Shown piece after piece: positions 9,967 through 18,700 of a stretch of 64,000 nucleotides of DNA. The notes beneath the pieces were generated by a model, which searched no databases, was not told where the DNA came from, and was given only the letters and a program-made list of their open reading frames with translations. Position 1 is the stretch's first letter; the number at the start of each line of letters is the position of its first letter. The DNA comes from CAYFFO01 sp964342485 (GTDB taxonomy: Bacteria; Chloroflexota; Dehalococcoidia; Lucifugimonadales; CAJWER01): positions 33,855-97,854 of the forward strand of contig CAYFFO010000003.1 of NCBI GenBank assembly GCA_964342485.1, in the 5' to 3' direction. Made by a program: the position numbers and the translations under genes.

Positions 9967-10316
9967 TAAAATGTGTATCCTATTTTATGCAAATGACAAA
10001 TCTCACACGATTATTTTCTCTTTATTCGAAAAGAAAACTCCAATCACAAAATCTGGAACAGACACTAAATCATATGCCAGCGTATTAAAGATCAATTTTT
10101 TTTCGATTGATTTCCATTTATGTTACAACAGAAATGTGGAAAGTAGTTGAAGTTTTTGGAGATTATTGTTACTAATTAACTTTAATTATTTAAACAAAAA
10201 TCACTCTTCGACATTGCCTAGTCTATATTAAATATTAAAATGATTTTGATCTTGACATTACTCTAGACTACAATAGCCTTGAAAAATATCCTTCCTACAA
10301 CTCAAAAAGGTTCAAT
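9967..10316. other. Divergent intergenic region between dnaX and the selenoprotein operon
   Basis: A 350-base AT-rich stretch without a convincing gene on either strand. It must hold the dnaX promoter on the minus strand and the promoter of the redox operon on the plus strand; only the latter (10246-10274) has recognisable boxes. A short inverted repeat around an A/T tract near 10085-10110 was seen, with no assigned role. Confidence 0.6.
10246..10274 (+). promoter_or_regulatory. Sigma70-type promoter of the selenoprotein operon
   Basis: The -35-like TTGATC (10246-10251) and -10-like TACAAT (10269-10274) are 17 bases apart, the ideal spacing. A transcript would begin near 10281, about 35 bases before the glutaredoxin-like ATG. 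No operator-like repeat overlaps it. Confidence 0.55.
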
Positions 10317-10544
10317 ATGTCCAACAGGTTGACTATATACACCCACCCTGAATGCAGTTACTCAGATGCTTTAAAAGCAGAACTGACTGGCTCAGGTGTT
10401 GAATTTGAAGAAATTGATTTGGCTATCCAACCTGAAAAATGGTATGAACTGGAAAAGCTTACTGGAGGAGATAGAATCACTCCAGTATGTATTGAAGGAG
10501 ACTCAATAACGGTCGGATTCCATGGAGTTGGTTGAACATACTAA
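10317..10544 (+). CDS. Glutaredoxin-like UXX-star-type selenoprotein (C-terminal Sec)
   Basis: Read conventionally it is 72 residues ending at TGA (10533-10535). That TGA is followed by ACA TAC TAA, giving U73-T74-Y75-stop if TGA encodes selenocysteine. This is the U-x-x-stop ending from which, as I recall, the UXX-star glutaredoxin-like selenoprotein families are named. The body fits: Y-T-H-P-E-C-S-Y-S (Cys13, monothiol), the cis-Pro motif R-I-T-P-V (P56) and V-G-F-H-G before the Sec. A perfect SECIS-like hairpin follows (10544-10564). AAAGG lies 6 nt before the ATG. It is the first gene of an apparent operon with a second UGA-containing redox gene. If TGA is simply a stop, the protein is a 72-residue glutaredoxin-like protein ending at 10535. 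Confidence 0.75.
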
Positions 10545-10564
10545 ATGGAGCCGTGTGCTCCATT
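10544..10564 (+). promoter_or_regulatory. Predicted bacterial SECIS element 1
   Basis: A perfect 8-bp stem, AATGGAGC with GCTCCATT, around the 5-base loop CGTGT (10552-10556). Sixteen bases separate the TGA (10533-10535) from the loop. The loop has G at its second position followed by T, the feature SelB is known to need. No T-tract follows, so it is a poor terminator. Confidence 0.65.
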
Positions 10565-10600
10565 CAAAATCACCTGATCACATAACAACATAAGTTCATC

Positions 10601-11308
10601 ATGAAACATCCAATCGTGAATATAGGAGACCCAGCACCAGATTTTTATTTACCTTTGTTAAATGGAAACTTCATAAGCCTTTCAAGCCATAAAGGTAAGA
10701 TATTAGTAATTTTCGTGTGGGCATCTTGGTGAGGCTGCAGAGAACAGTTGCCTGTATGGCAACAACTTGTTAATAAATACCAAGACAATGACCGGATTTC
10801 AATAATTAATGTTGCAATCGATTTACAAGGTCCTGACAGGGTGTATGAATACGCCAAAACGTCAAAAACAACTTTCCCAACAGCAGTGGATGAAAACAAT
10901 ATTATGGGACAAAAATATGGTTTCAAATCCATCCCCTCTGGCCTAATTATAGACCGAGAAGGAATATTAATTTACAGACGTACCGGCGGGTTTGATATTC
11001 GGCATAAAGAGGTGTATCAAGAAATAAATAATATACTTGTCAAATCAAGTTCTCACCATCATTTGGAAAAGTTTACTGATATTGGTTCTGTAGAAATACC
11101 CAATAGTTCAATTCAGATATTCAGAGAAGGTGTATCACTCTACAAAATCGGGAAATTTAAAGAAGCGCTTGATAAATGGAATCTGGCTTTAAAAATAGAC
11201 CCTGACAACTACATCATCCGAAAGCAGGTTTGGGCAATTAAGAATCCATCCCGATTCTACTCAGGAAAAGTAGATTATGATTGGCAAAACAAACAAACTA
11301 GAAACTGA
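10601..11308 (+). CDS. TlpA/ResA-like thioredoxin-fold selenoprotein with C-terminal TPR (in-frame UGA at 10730)
   Basis: 235 residues if TGA at 10730-10732 is read as Sec44. The frame runs unbroken before and after it. Residues 8-43 are redoxin-like (G-D-P-A-P-D-F, then F-V-W-A-S-W), U44 replaces the first Cys of the thioredoxin motif, and G45-C46-R47-E48-Q49-L50-P51 continue it, giving U-x-C rather than C-x-x-C. The cis-Pro lies at 112 (S-I-P-S-G). One TPR-like helix pair (about 174-205) precedes a Trp-rich tail. No signal peptide is seen, unlike exported ResA/TlpA proteins. A SECIS-like hairpin lies at 10747-10763. The start ATG lacks a clear ribosome site but is the first start after an in-frame TAA at 10583. 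Ordinary gene calling would report only the part after the TGA. Confidence 0.8.
10747..10763 (+). promoter_or_regulatory. Predicted bacterial SECIS element 2 (within coding sequence)
   Basis: A perfect 6-bp stem, GTTGCC with GGCAAC, around the 5-base loop TGTAT (10753-10757). Twenty bases separate the TGA (10730-10732) from the loop. The loop again has G at its second position followed by T, the same layout as element 1. It is GC-richer than the surrounding codons. Confidence 0.7.
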
Positions 11309-11378
11309 ATTGATTAAAGTTAGTGGTGATTTCACGATAAAATAAACTTAATGATAAAAGCAACTACAGGATAAACCA

Positions 11379-12170
11379 ATGACAATACTCGAAGCATTTA
11401 ATCTTGAAGGCCAAGTCGCAATTGTAACCGGAGGAGGCACTCACCTTGGTAAAGCTATGGCAACAGCACTTGCACAGCTCGGGGCATCAGTAGTAATAGC
11501 CAGTAGGCGTGAAGAGCTGTGTATCAAAGTGGCCAATGAATTAAAAAATACCGGACTTGATGTGACAGGACGTAGATGTGACATGACAATTGACAGCGAT
11601 ATTACCAATCTTGTGAAATCAGTATCAGACGCTAAAGGACGGCTAGACACGATCGTTTGTAATGCAGGTGGAGCTGCAGCACAATCAACCCATTTGCCTA
11701 ATGGTTCAGTAAGCGAATTCATGGATACTCTTGAACTCAATGTGAAAGGAACATACTTATCTGCTCAGGCAGCAGCAAAAATAATGGTAAAACAGAAACG
11801 AGGCTCGATAATTACAATAGGGTCTATACACGGTTCTTTAACTACCAATAAACAATTTTACGATGGACTAGGCTTCAACAGAGGAGGTCCTGCATATCAG
11901 GCATCAAAGGGAGCAATAATTAACTTTACAAGGAATATAGCAGGAGAACTTGGTGAATTCGGTATAAGAGCTAATTGCATAAGCCCAGGACAAATACCAA
12001 AACCGGATGCATCACCAGAATTTTCGCAAAGATGTTTGTCAAACATTCCCATGAATAGAGGTGGAGAACCAGAAGATCTTATGGGAGCAGTGGCTCTCTT
12101 AGCCTCAAACGCAGGCTCCTGGATCACCGGGCAAAACCTAATAGTAGACGGAGGATGGACTATATGGTAG
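11379..12170 (+). CDS. SDR family oxidoreductase
   Basis: 263 residues. The cofactor motif is T-G-G-G-T-H-L-G (about 18-25); the N-A-G-G motif follows strand 4; the catalytic Ser is in I-G-S-I-H-G; the catalytic pair is Y-Q-A-S-K. About 10 extra residues lie between the Ser and the Tyr. The C-terminal S-P-G, W-I-T-G-Q and V-D-G-G-W motifs are normal for gluconate-dehydrogenase-like SDRs. AGGA lies 7 nt before the ATG. The gene is convergent with the RidA-like gene, 7 bases away. The substrate is unknown. Confidence 0.88.
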   Translation: MTILEAFNLEGQVAIVTGGGTHLGKAMATALAQLGASVVIASRREELCIKVANELKNTGLDVTGRRCDMTIDSDITNLVKSVSDAKGRLDTIVCNAGGAAAQSTHLPNGSVSEFMDTLELNVKGTYLSAQAAAKIMVKQKRGSIITIGSIHGSLTTNKQFYDGLGFNRGGPAYQASKGAIINFTRNIAGELGEFGIRANCISPGQIPKPDASPEFSQRCLSNIPMNRGGEPEDLMGAVALLASNAGSWITGQNLIVDGGWTIW

Positions 12171-12177
12171 CAATTGT

Positions 12178-12567
12178 CTAGTCGAATACAGCTACTGCTT
12201 CTATCTCCACATCTAATCCGTCTTCAACTAATCTATTGACCTCAATAATTGCATTTGTAGGGTAATCATCTCCAAAGAATTCGGTATATATACCTAACTG
12301 ATCAGAATTAACCGGCCACCAATCTTGCCTGTTGGTTACATAAGTAGTCAGCTTAACAATATCCGAAGACTTGCCGCCCTCAGATATTACAATACGAGTA
12401 ATTCGGTCTAAAATTACCCTGAGTTGATCCATTGAAGACTTACCTTTAGCATCGGATCCATTTGCAGTTGTGCCTGAGATATATAACGTGTCCCCTGCTT
12501 TAATTCCCCTAATATAATTAGGGCCAGCCGGGTAAATATCATCAAAATTCTTCCTGATTTTTTTCAT
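12178..12567 (-). CDS. RidA/YjgF-family protein lacking the catalytic arginine
   Basis: 129 residues, normal length. The fold signature is clear: L-Y-I-S-G-T-T near 28-34, V-K-L-T-T-Y-V near 71-77, and the last strands I-I-E-V-N-R-L and V-E-I-E-A-V-A. RidA itself deaminates reactive enamines and imines using an Arg about position 105; here the aligned position is Asn105 (P-T-N-A). That places it among Rid subfamilies without RidA-type deaminase activity, so its function is open. It is transcribed divergently from the MFS gene. Confidence 0.85.
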   Translation of the reverse strand: MKKIRKNFDDIYPAGPNYIRGIKAGDTLYISGTTANGSDAKGKSSMDQLRVILDRITRIVISEGGKSSDIVKLTTYVTNRQDWWPVNSDQLGIYTEFFGDDYPTNAIIEVNRLVEDGLDVEIEAVAVFD

Positions 12568-12630
12568 AGATATCCCTCAATTCCGAGATAAGAACTGAAA
12601 TTGTAAAACCATTATTCTAAAATACGTCAA

Positions 12631-12639
12631 TGCTATAAT
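12631..12639 (+). promoter_or_regulatory. Extended -10 element TGCTATAAT
   Basis: A perfect TGnTATAAT just upstream of the MFS gene. No good -35 box is seen at 16-18 bases. Transcription would begin near 12646, just past the TTG used here as the gene start, so either the message is nearly leaderless with a later start or the match is chance. Confidence 0.4.
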
Positions 12640-12642
12640 CGT

Positions 12643-13935
12643 TTGAATCATATTGAAAATCAATCTGGACAATCGGTTATCGTAAACATACTTTCTTTAC
12701 CACAATTTCAATCTCTCAAAAACCCTGACTTCAAATACACATGGCTTGCTGGAATGTCGTCCGGAGCAGCTATGTGGACTTTTGTAATAGCTACTTCCTG
12801 GATAGTATTTAATGATTCCTCTTCATCTACATGGGTAGGAATAACGACATTCTCGGCTATGATTCCTTTTTTAATTATATCTCCTATAGCGGGTTTACTT
12901 GGAGATTATTTCGATCGAAAAAAAATAGTTATAGTGATGTTTATAGTATCAGCTTTAATGACTGGCTTTCTGACTATTCTAACTTTCAGAGATTGGATTG
13001 AGTTTTGGCAAATTGCAATATTCGCTTTCGTAAATGGGACAGTCCGATCAATACAAGAGCCTTCAGTAACATCGCTAATCCCAAATCAAGTCCCAAAAGA
13101 CCACCTGCTGAACGCCTTAGTGTTAAACTCTGCAACACGTCACGGAGCACGTTTTTTTGGCCTGATTATAGCTGCTCCTTTAATAGTATTGAAAAGTACA
13201 GGAATCGTAGCTGTATTAGCATTAAGTACTATATTCCAAATTTGTGGCGTTCTCCTTATGTCTCAAGTCAAAACGGAATCTACAGGTCATGTTAAGCCAG
13301 AAGACACTCTGTTCAATAATCTAATTGCCGGACTATCATATATTTACAGCAATTACGCACTAGGTTTATTTATATTTTTAGTCGCGTTCCACTGTGCTTT
13401 AGTAATGTCATTTGAATCTATTATGCCCGTATTTTCAATTAAGAATTTAGAAGCCGACAATGGATCTGTTTTCAATTATCTTATGATGGGATTTGGGGCT
13501 GGATCATTATTGGGTATGATTGCACTTGCAGGTGTTAAAACTGACAGTGTAAAAGGAAGATTTCTTCTGATAACAGCATTAGGCAGTGGTATTGCTCCTA
13601 TTTTACTAGCTATATCTGAAAACGTGAATATCGCTATATTCTTTAGCTTATCGATGGGAGCATTTCAAGCAACTTTCATGGCACTAACTAACACTTTCGT
13701 GCAAACGCTTGCCCCAGATCGGCTAAGAGCTCGTATATCGAGCCTTTATATTTTCCATGCCGGAGGAATAATGGCCTTTGCCAATTTAGGATATGGCTTT
13801 ATCGCTGATATAATCACCGCTCCACCAACTATCATCGTTCCAGCTTTAATATACCTAGTTTTAATAATCGCAATTATTTCAGGACAACCTATAATGAAAA
13901 ATATATTTAATACGGGACGGGTTTCTATTGGCTAA
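12643..13935 (+). CDS. MFS transporter, EntS/MFS_3-like
   Basis: 430 residues with about 12 hydrophobic helices. The N-terminal N-P-D-F-K-Y-T-W-L stretch and the loop G-D-Y-F-D-R-K-K after TM2 (the MFS motif A region) fit the EntS-like drug / siderophore exporter branch. The second half repeats the pattern. The substrate is unknown. The start is uncertain: TTG at 12643 is the first start-type codon after an in-frame TAA at 12604 and has no ribosome site. The next ATG (codon 38) would cut into TM1. It ends 11 bases before galU, so the two are probably co-transcribed. Confidence 0.85.
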   Translation: MNHIENQSGQSVIVNILSLPQFQSLKNPDFKYTWLAGMSSGAAMWTFVIATSWIVFNDSSSSTWVGITTFSAMIPFLIISPIAGLLGDYFDRKKIVIVMFIVSALMTGFLTILTFRDWIEFWQIAIFAFVNGTVRSIQEPSVTSLIPNQVPKDHLLNALVLNSATRHGARFFGLIIAAPLIVLKSTGIVAVLALSTIFQICGVLLMSQVKTESTGHVKPEDTLFNNLIAGLSYIYSNYALGLFIFLVAFHCALVMSFESIMPVFSIKNLEADNGSVFNYLMMGFGAGSLLGMIALAGVKTDSVKGRFLLITALGSGIAPILLAISENVNIAIFFSLSMGAFQATFMALTNTFVQTLAPDRLRARISSLYIFHAGGIMAFANLGYGFIADIITAPPTIIVPALIYLVLIIAIISGQPIMKNIFNTGRVSIG

Positions 13936-13946
13936 AAAGGTGATTG

Positions 13947-14807
13947 ATGAAAATTCGTAAAGCTATCATACCTGTAGCAGGGTTAGGTACCAGATTTTTA
14001 CCGGCAAGTAAAGCGGTTCCTAAAGTATTATTACCAGTATTCGATACCCCTGCTATACATTTCGTTGTCAATGAAGCGCTATATGCAGGGATTGAACACC
14101 TGATTTTCGTTATTTCCCCACAACAAGATATGATAAAAAAATATTTCTCGAATTCTAGTGAACTAGAGCTAGAATTAGGAAAACGTGGACATCCTAACAA
14201 GCTTGATGAAATCAAATATTTCCAAAACAACCTGAGACTTGATTACGTTTACCAAAATAAGCAACTTGGACTAGGCCATGCAATTTTATTAGCCGAAAAA
14301 AAAATAGATAGGGAACCTTTCGCCGTATTGCTACCGGACGACATAATATCACCTGTTCCTAACTTAATTGCCAAACTAATGGAAATTTCAAATGATAAAC
14401 AAGCTTGTTCATTCGCGCTGAAAGAAGTACCGGATAAACTTGTCTCCAGCCTTGGAATAGTCAAAGCGAAATCAAAAGAAGAGAATATTTATTCCATCGA
14501 ATCTTTAGTAGAAAAGCCTTCTATAACAGAAGCTCCTTCAAACTTAGCTGTTATTGGACGATATATCCTTACTCCAAACACATTTGAGATACTTAAAAAT
14601 ACCCGCCCAGGAATTGGGGGAGAAATTCAACTTACTGACGCTTTATCACAATTGATACAATCGCAATCTATTTACGGATATCAATTCCCAGGCATCCATT
14701 TTGACGTAGGCACCCCTATTGGATTGCTTAAAGCCTCAACATTCCGAGCAATAAATGAAAAAGAATATAATGAAGAATTTCGAGAATGGTTCAACAAAAT
14801 GCTTTGA
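13947..14807 (+). CDS. galU: UTP--glucose-1-phosphate uridylyltransferase
   Basis: 286 residues from the ATG at 13947; an AGGTGA-like ribosome site lies a few bases upstream, while the codon before it (TTG, 13944) is less likely. The nucleotidyltransferase signature A-G-L-G-T-R-F-L-P-A-S-K is near residues 12-23. L-P-D-D (the Mg-binding pair), V-E-K-P and G-G-E-I-Q-L-T-D follow in the right order for GalU. It makes UDP-glucose for polysaccharide and glycolipid synthesis. RmlA-like thymidylyltransferases are a weaker alternative. Confidence 0.92.
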   Translation: MKIRKAIIPVAGLGTRFLPASKAVPKVLLPVFDTPAIHFVVNEALYAGIEHLIFVISPQQDMIKKYFSNSSELELELGKRGHPNKLDEIKYFQNNLRLDYVYQNKQLGLGHAILLAEKKIDREPFAVLLPDDIISPVPNLIAKLMEISNDKQACSFALKEVPDKLVSSLGIVKAKSKEENIYSIESLVEKPSITEAPSNLAVIGRYILTPNTFEILKNTRPGIGGEIQLTDALSQLIQSQSIYGYQFPGIHFDVGTPIGLLKASTFRAINEKEYNEEFREWFNKML

Positions 14808-14929
14808 AAAGACACTGTTTCATGACAGTAACTGTCTGCATGATCATAGACCTCACAAAATTAACATCAGTCGACAAGATTTACGTGATACAGAATAAAA
14901 ATCTTATCCGAGAAACGATTTTGAAAACT

Positions 14930-15700
14930 TCAATATGATGAATACCCTCCATCAACAGGTATAGCAGTTCCCGTAACATAATTAGAAGTCTCGCTTGCCA
15001 AAAACACTGCTAACCCTGATAAATCTTCAGGCTTTCCCCATCTGCCATTGGGTATACGCTTATTGATAAATTCGAACCTGTCTCTGTTTTCTGGATTGGT
15101 CCAATACGCGCTCGTCAGTTCGGTTCTTATCCAGCCAGGTAATATTGCATTAACTCGGATTTGATCTTTAGCCCAAGCCAATGCAAGACTTCTCGTGAGC
15201 TGAACCACACCCCCTTTACTGGCTGAATACGAAGACACCCAATCACTGCCAAATATAGATGTCATAGATCCTATATTTATAATGCTACCTCCTTCTCTAC
15301 CAAGCATAGAAGGGTAAACAGCCTTGGAACATAAAAAAACACCCTTAAGATTTATGTCCAGCACCTTATCCCATTCATCAACGGTATATTCCTGTGGGGG
15401 CTTCCTTATTGCTATTCCTGCATTATTAACAAGAATATCAACTGGACCCAGCAGTTTTACTGTTTCAGAGACTAAAGAAAATACGGACCCTTCGTCAGAC
15501 ACATCTACTTCCAAACCAACTACATTACTACTTGATTTCAGAAGTATCTTCTCCGCATTTTGAGTTTTAGTTTTATCACGCCCAGCTATCGCTATAGATG
15601 CACCTGCATCCAGAAGCCCCTTAGCTATTCCAAACCCGATACCACCATTTCCTCCTGTTATCAGCGCAACCTTACCGGACAAATCTAAACTCGTACTCAA
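14930..15700 (-). CDS. SDR family oxidoreductase (gluconate 5-dehydrogenase / KduD-like)
   Basis: 256 residues. The T-G-G-N-G-G-I-G cofactor motif is near 16-23, with N-N-A-G, the catalytic Ser in I-G-S-M and the catalytic pair Y-S-A-S-K; P-G-W-I-R-T-E-L and V-D-G-G-Y-S at the end are typical of sugar-acid SDRs. The start is TTG at 15700, supported by AAGGAG 6 nt upstream. It is convergent with galU. The nearest biochemical types are 2-deoxy-D-gluconate 3-dehydrogenase and gluconate 5-dehydrogenase; the exact substrate is not shown. Confidence 0.87.
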   Translation of the reverse strand: MSTSLDLSGKVALITGGNGGIGFGIAKGLLDAGASIAIAGRDKTKTQNAEKILLKSSSNVVGLEVDVSDEGSVFSLVSETVKLLGPVDILVNNAGIAIRKPPQEYTVDEWDKVLDINLKGVFLCSKAVYPSMLGREGGSIINIGSMTSIFGSDWVSSYSASKGGVVQLTRSLALAWAKDQIRVNAILPGWIRTELTSAYWTNPENRDRFEFINKRIPNGRWGKPEDLSGLAVFLASETSNYVTGTAIPVDGGYSSY

Positions 15701-15754
15701 AATTTACTCCTTTTCAATAATCGATATGCCAAATTATTATAGATTATTCAAAAT

Positions 15755-18700
15755 TCATTGCTCTCCTAATCTAAGAATTTTATGAACTACTATCTTATGT
15801 ATTAATAAAATCATCCCTACTGTTATGCACGAAAATAATAGTAGCATTATCCCGTATGTCACGATCAGAATGCTCCAATCCACTTGCATTACAAACGGAG
15901 GAATAACCCGTCCTCCCCAATCGTCATGGCCAAGGAAGGGCATAATTAAGGATCCTAATCTACCTCCCATCCAAGTACCAAGAGCCATACCAGCAACCAC
16001 AACCAACAGTTGTTCAATCCAAACCATGCTAAGCATCTGTGTACCTGTAATTCCAATAGTGCGAAGTAAAGCAAACTGCAGCTGTCTATTTCTGAAAGAT
16101 ACATATATATGTATCGCAAATCCAAGACAGCTCAACAAGAGGACAGCGACAAAAGACAACAATAGTAAAGCTCTCCAGCCTGCTTGCACAAGAGGATCAA
16201 TTTGAACCTCGTTTAAATGGACAGATCTGTCAAATATAATATCGCTGTCAGCATTCCGTACTTTACCTAGTACCTCAACTAATTCACCCCTTTTGTTATC
16301 TTCAGTTTTTGAAGAAATCCATATTTCATTGGGAACTAGTTCCTTCGTGTAGGCCGAAAGATTTGCATAGTTTATTAAAGATTTTAAATCAACGATTAAA
16401 TACTTATCGTTCAAAGACATCTTTGTTGGAAAATAATTAATTTCCGAGATTAATTCAACAGAAACTCTGAATTCTCCAACAGAAACATCAAATACATCAC
16501 CTGGTTTTCTTCCGCCATTATTTATAAAGGCTGAGCTCGCAAGTACTGGTAAGCTGTTGATAGAAGACCCATGGAATATACCTCTAGCTGTCCGTGACGA
16601 TCCCTCAGTCCAAGAAAACAGGGCCAATCCTGAATCGCTGTCTGGGCCACCCACATTCCTAAATACGTCAGCATCAGCATCAGGGGCAGACCTAATCAAA
16701 GACCAGTCAGATATATCATTAAAATCCTCCAAGACAGTCTTTCCCCATGCCTCAACAGCCCAAATTTCATCAATTAATATAGATCCAGCCTGAAGGCGAC
16801 GATCACCAGTTTCTTCAATCCTCAATGCTACTAATGTTAATGGCCGGCTCAATTGGATTGATTGACGTTCTCCAAACCTTAGGCTAACTTCGAAATCCTC
16901 CCATTGAGATGAATTCAGAGTCCCCAAATTATATGTAGTATATTGCCCCTGCGCATTCAATAGTCTTGCGGTTACACGTACACTGGGATGAGGTCGGTTA
17001 GCTTTGATCCGGGCTCCAATAACGTATGTGTCGGGTGGCATTACAATCCCTTGAGGTTGAGTTTCAACCTTTAAATTGTCAATCAAATCAGATGTTTTAT
17101 CTTCTGCAAAATCATCTCTAAACCAAGCCACTTGATTAATGGTTTCCGGATCAACTGCAATCATCTCATATCTATGACCAAATCCTTTGGTCAAATCAAT
17201 ACCTGTCTCACGCAAAAGGGGGCTGGCAACATCAACACCCTGTACATTTTCATATGATTTCACCAATGAAGCTTTATTCGCCCTTACCCTCGAGGGCCTA
17301 CGATATCCTTGTCTAAAATCCCAACTGGTCCTATATCTCGGCTTTACTCCATAAACCCGAATATCACTGCCTGTAGAATAAAGAACCCTTTCTTCAAAAC
17401 TCTTCTCTAGAGTGGCACCAAAACTCGATGCAAAAATGCCGAGACCCGCAGTTAGTATTAGCAACAATACCAAGCGACTGTAGTGTGTAGGGTTACGAGA
17501 CATATTCCAAATAGCCAGCAGGAGACCAGGAGGTAATACCGATGACAATCCTTTGCTCAACCAATTTAGAACTAACGGGAAGAGTCTCAAAATCATCATT
17601 GCAGCAGCAATCAAAATTAAAGCAGGGATAGCAAGTAGCATTTGATTAATTGCCAACTCACCAACCAAATCTTTGGCAATAATCGAACCTTGCTGACTAA
17701 GTTGATGGAATAAATATATACTAATGATTAGCAAAAACACGTCTAAATAGTATTTTTGGAAAAACGATGAATTACCAGGACGTGATGCATTTGTTCTTTG
17801 TTGGGTAACGCTAACTCTCGAAGCTTGTACCGCTGGTATTATCATAGCAACGAAACTAAGAATGCCACCCGCCAGACCTAGAAGATATGCAGGTAGAGAA
17901 ACTATTACTTCTAATCTGGCCCCTCCTGTTAAGTCAGAAAATGCAGGTGTCAAACCTAAAAAACTAATAATTAACCCTGCTAATAAAGGACCTACAACTA
18001 TCGCTAATCCAACTATAGTAATTCCTTCTAATCCAAAGACTGTAAGAATCTGTATTGGCCTTGCACCTCTGCTACGAAGAAGAGCAACTTCGCCCCGTCT
18101 TTCCTCTATCGACAATGCAGATAATGTGACTACGTAATATAAAATCACTATAGCCATGAATATCATTACCACAAACATCGGCAGTTTAGTGAAAAACAAT
18201 TTTCTATCAAACTGTCTTAAAACCCTATCAAGGGATGTTTTCTCACGGCTACCTACAGTAACTATGTCCAAATCGGCCTTAAGTTGTTCAATCCCAAATA
18301 AAATACTTCGAGCATTCCTGGCATTAATACGATCTGTGTCTACATCTAATAACCAGGCATAATTTGTAACTAGCCTGTTGAAACTCGGCCCAAGCACATT
18401 CAAATAGGCATTTTCAGAGATATAAAATGCAGCTGTCCTGAAACTTTTTCCAGTCGCTGCATCCAAAACCTTATTTTCTAAATACCAAACATCGTCGTCA
18501 AAATCTTTCTTGTCAAAAATTCCACTTATAACTACAGTGATCACCGGCGTCTTGTCAGACCAAAATGGTATTGCAGAAAGAGAATCTCCCACATCCAAAC
18601 CAAACATGATCGCTACATCTCTTTGTACAAGAGCTTCTATTTCTAATGTCTCTCCATTGGGACTTAAAACGTTGTGTCGTGGTAAATAACCACCTGGCAA

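Noticed and set aside
10544..10564. Hairpin after the glutaredoxin-like gene considered as a Rho-independent terminator
   Set aside because: No T-tract follows on either strand, the next gene runs the same way 37 bases on, and the loop composition and spacing to the UGA fit a SECIS better.
10601..10747. Region before the 10748 TTG considered as the remnant of a pseudogene with a nonsense mutation
   Set aside because: Both sides of the TGA are well conserved redoxin sequence in one frame, the TGA sits exactly at the redox Cys, and a SECIS-like hairpin follows; a random nonsense mutation would not explain this.
14823..14840. GACAGT/ACTGTC inverted repeat between galU and an SDR
   Set aside because: The stem is only 6 bp with a one-base centre, so it cannot form a normal hairpin, and no T-tract follows; an operator role cannot be supported.
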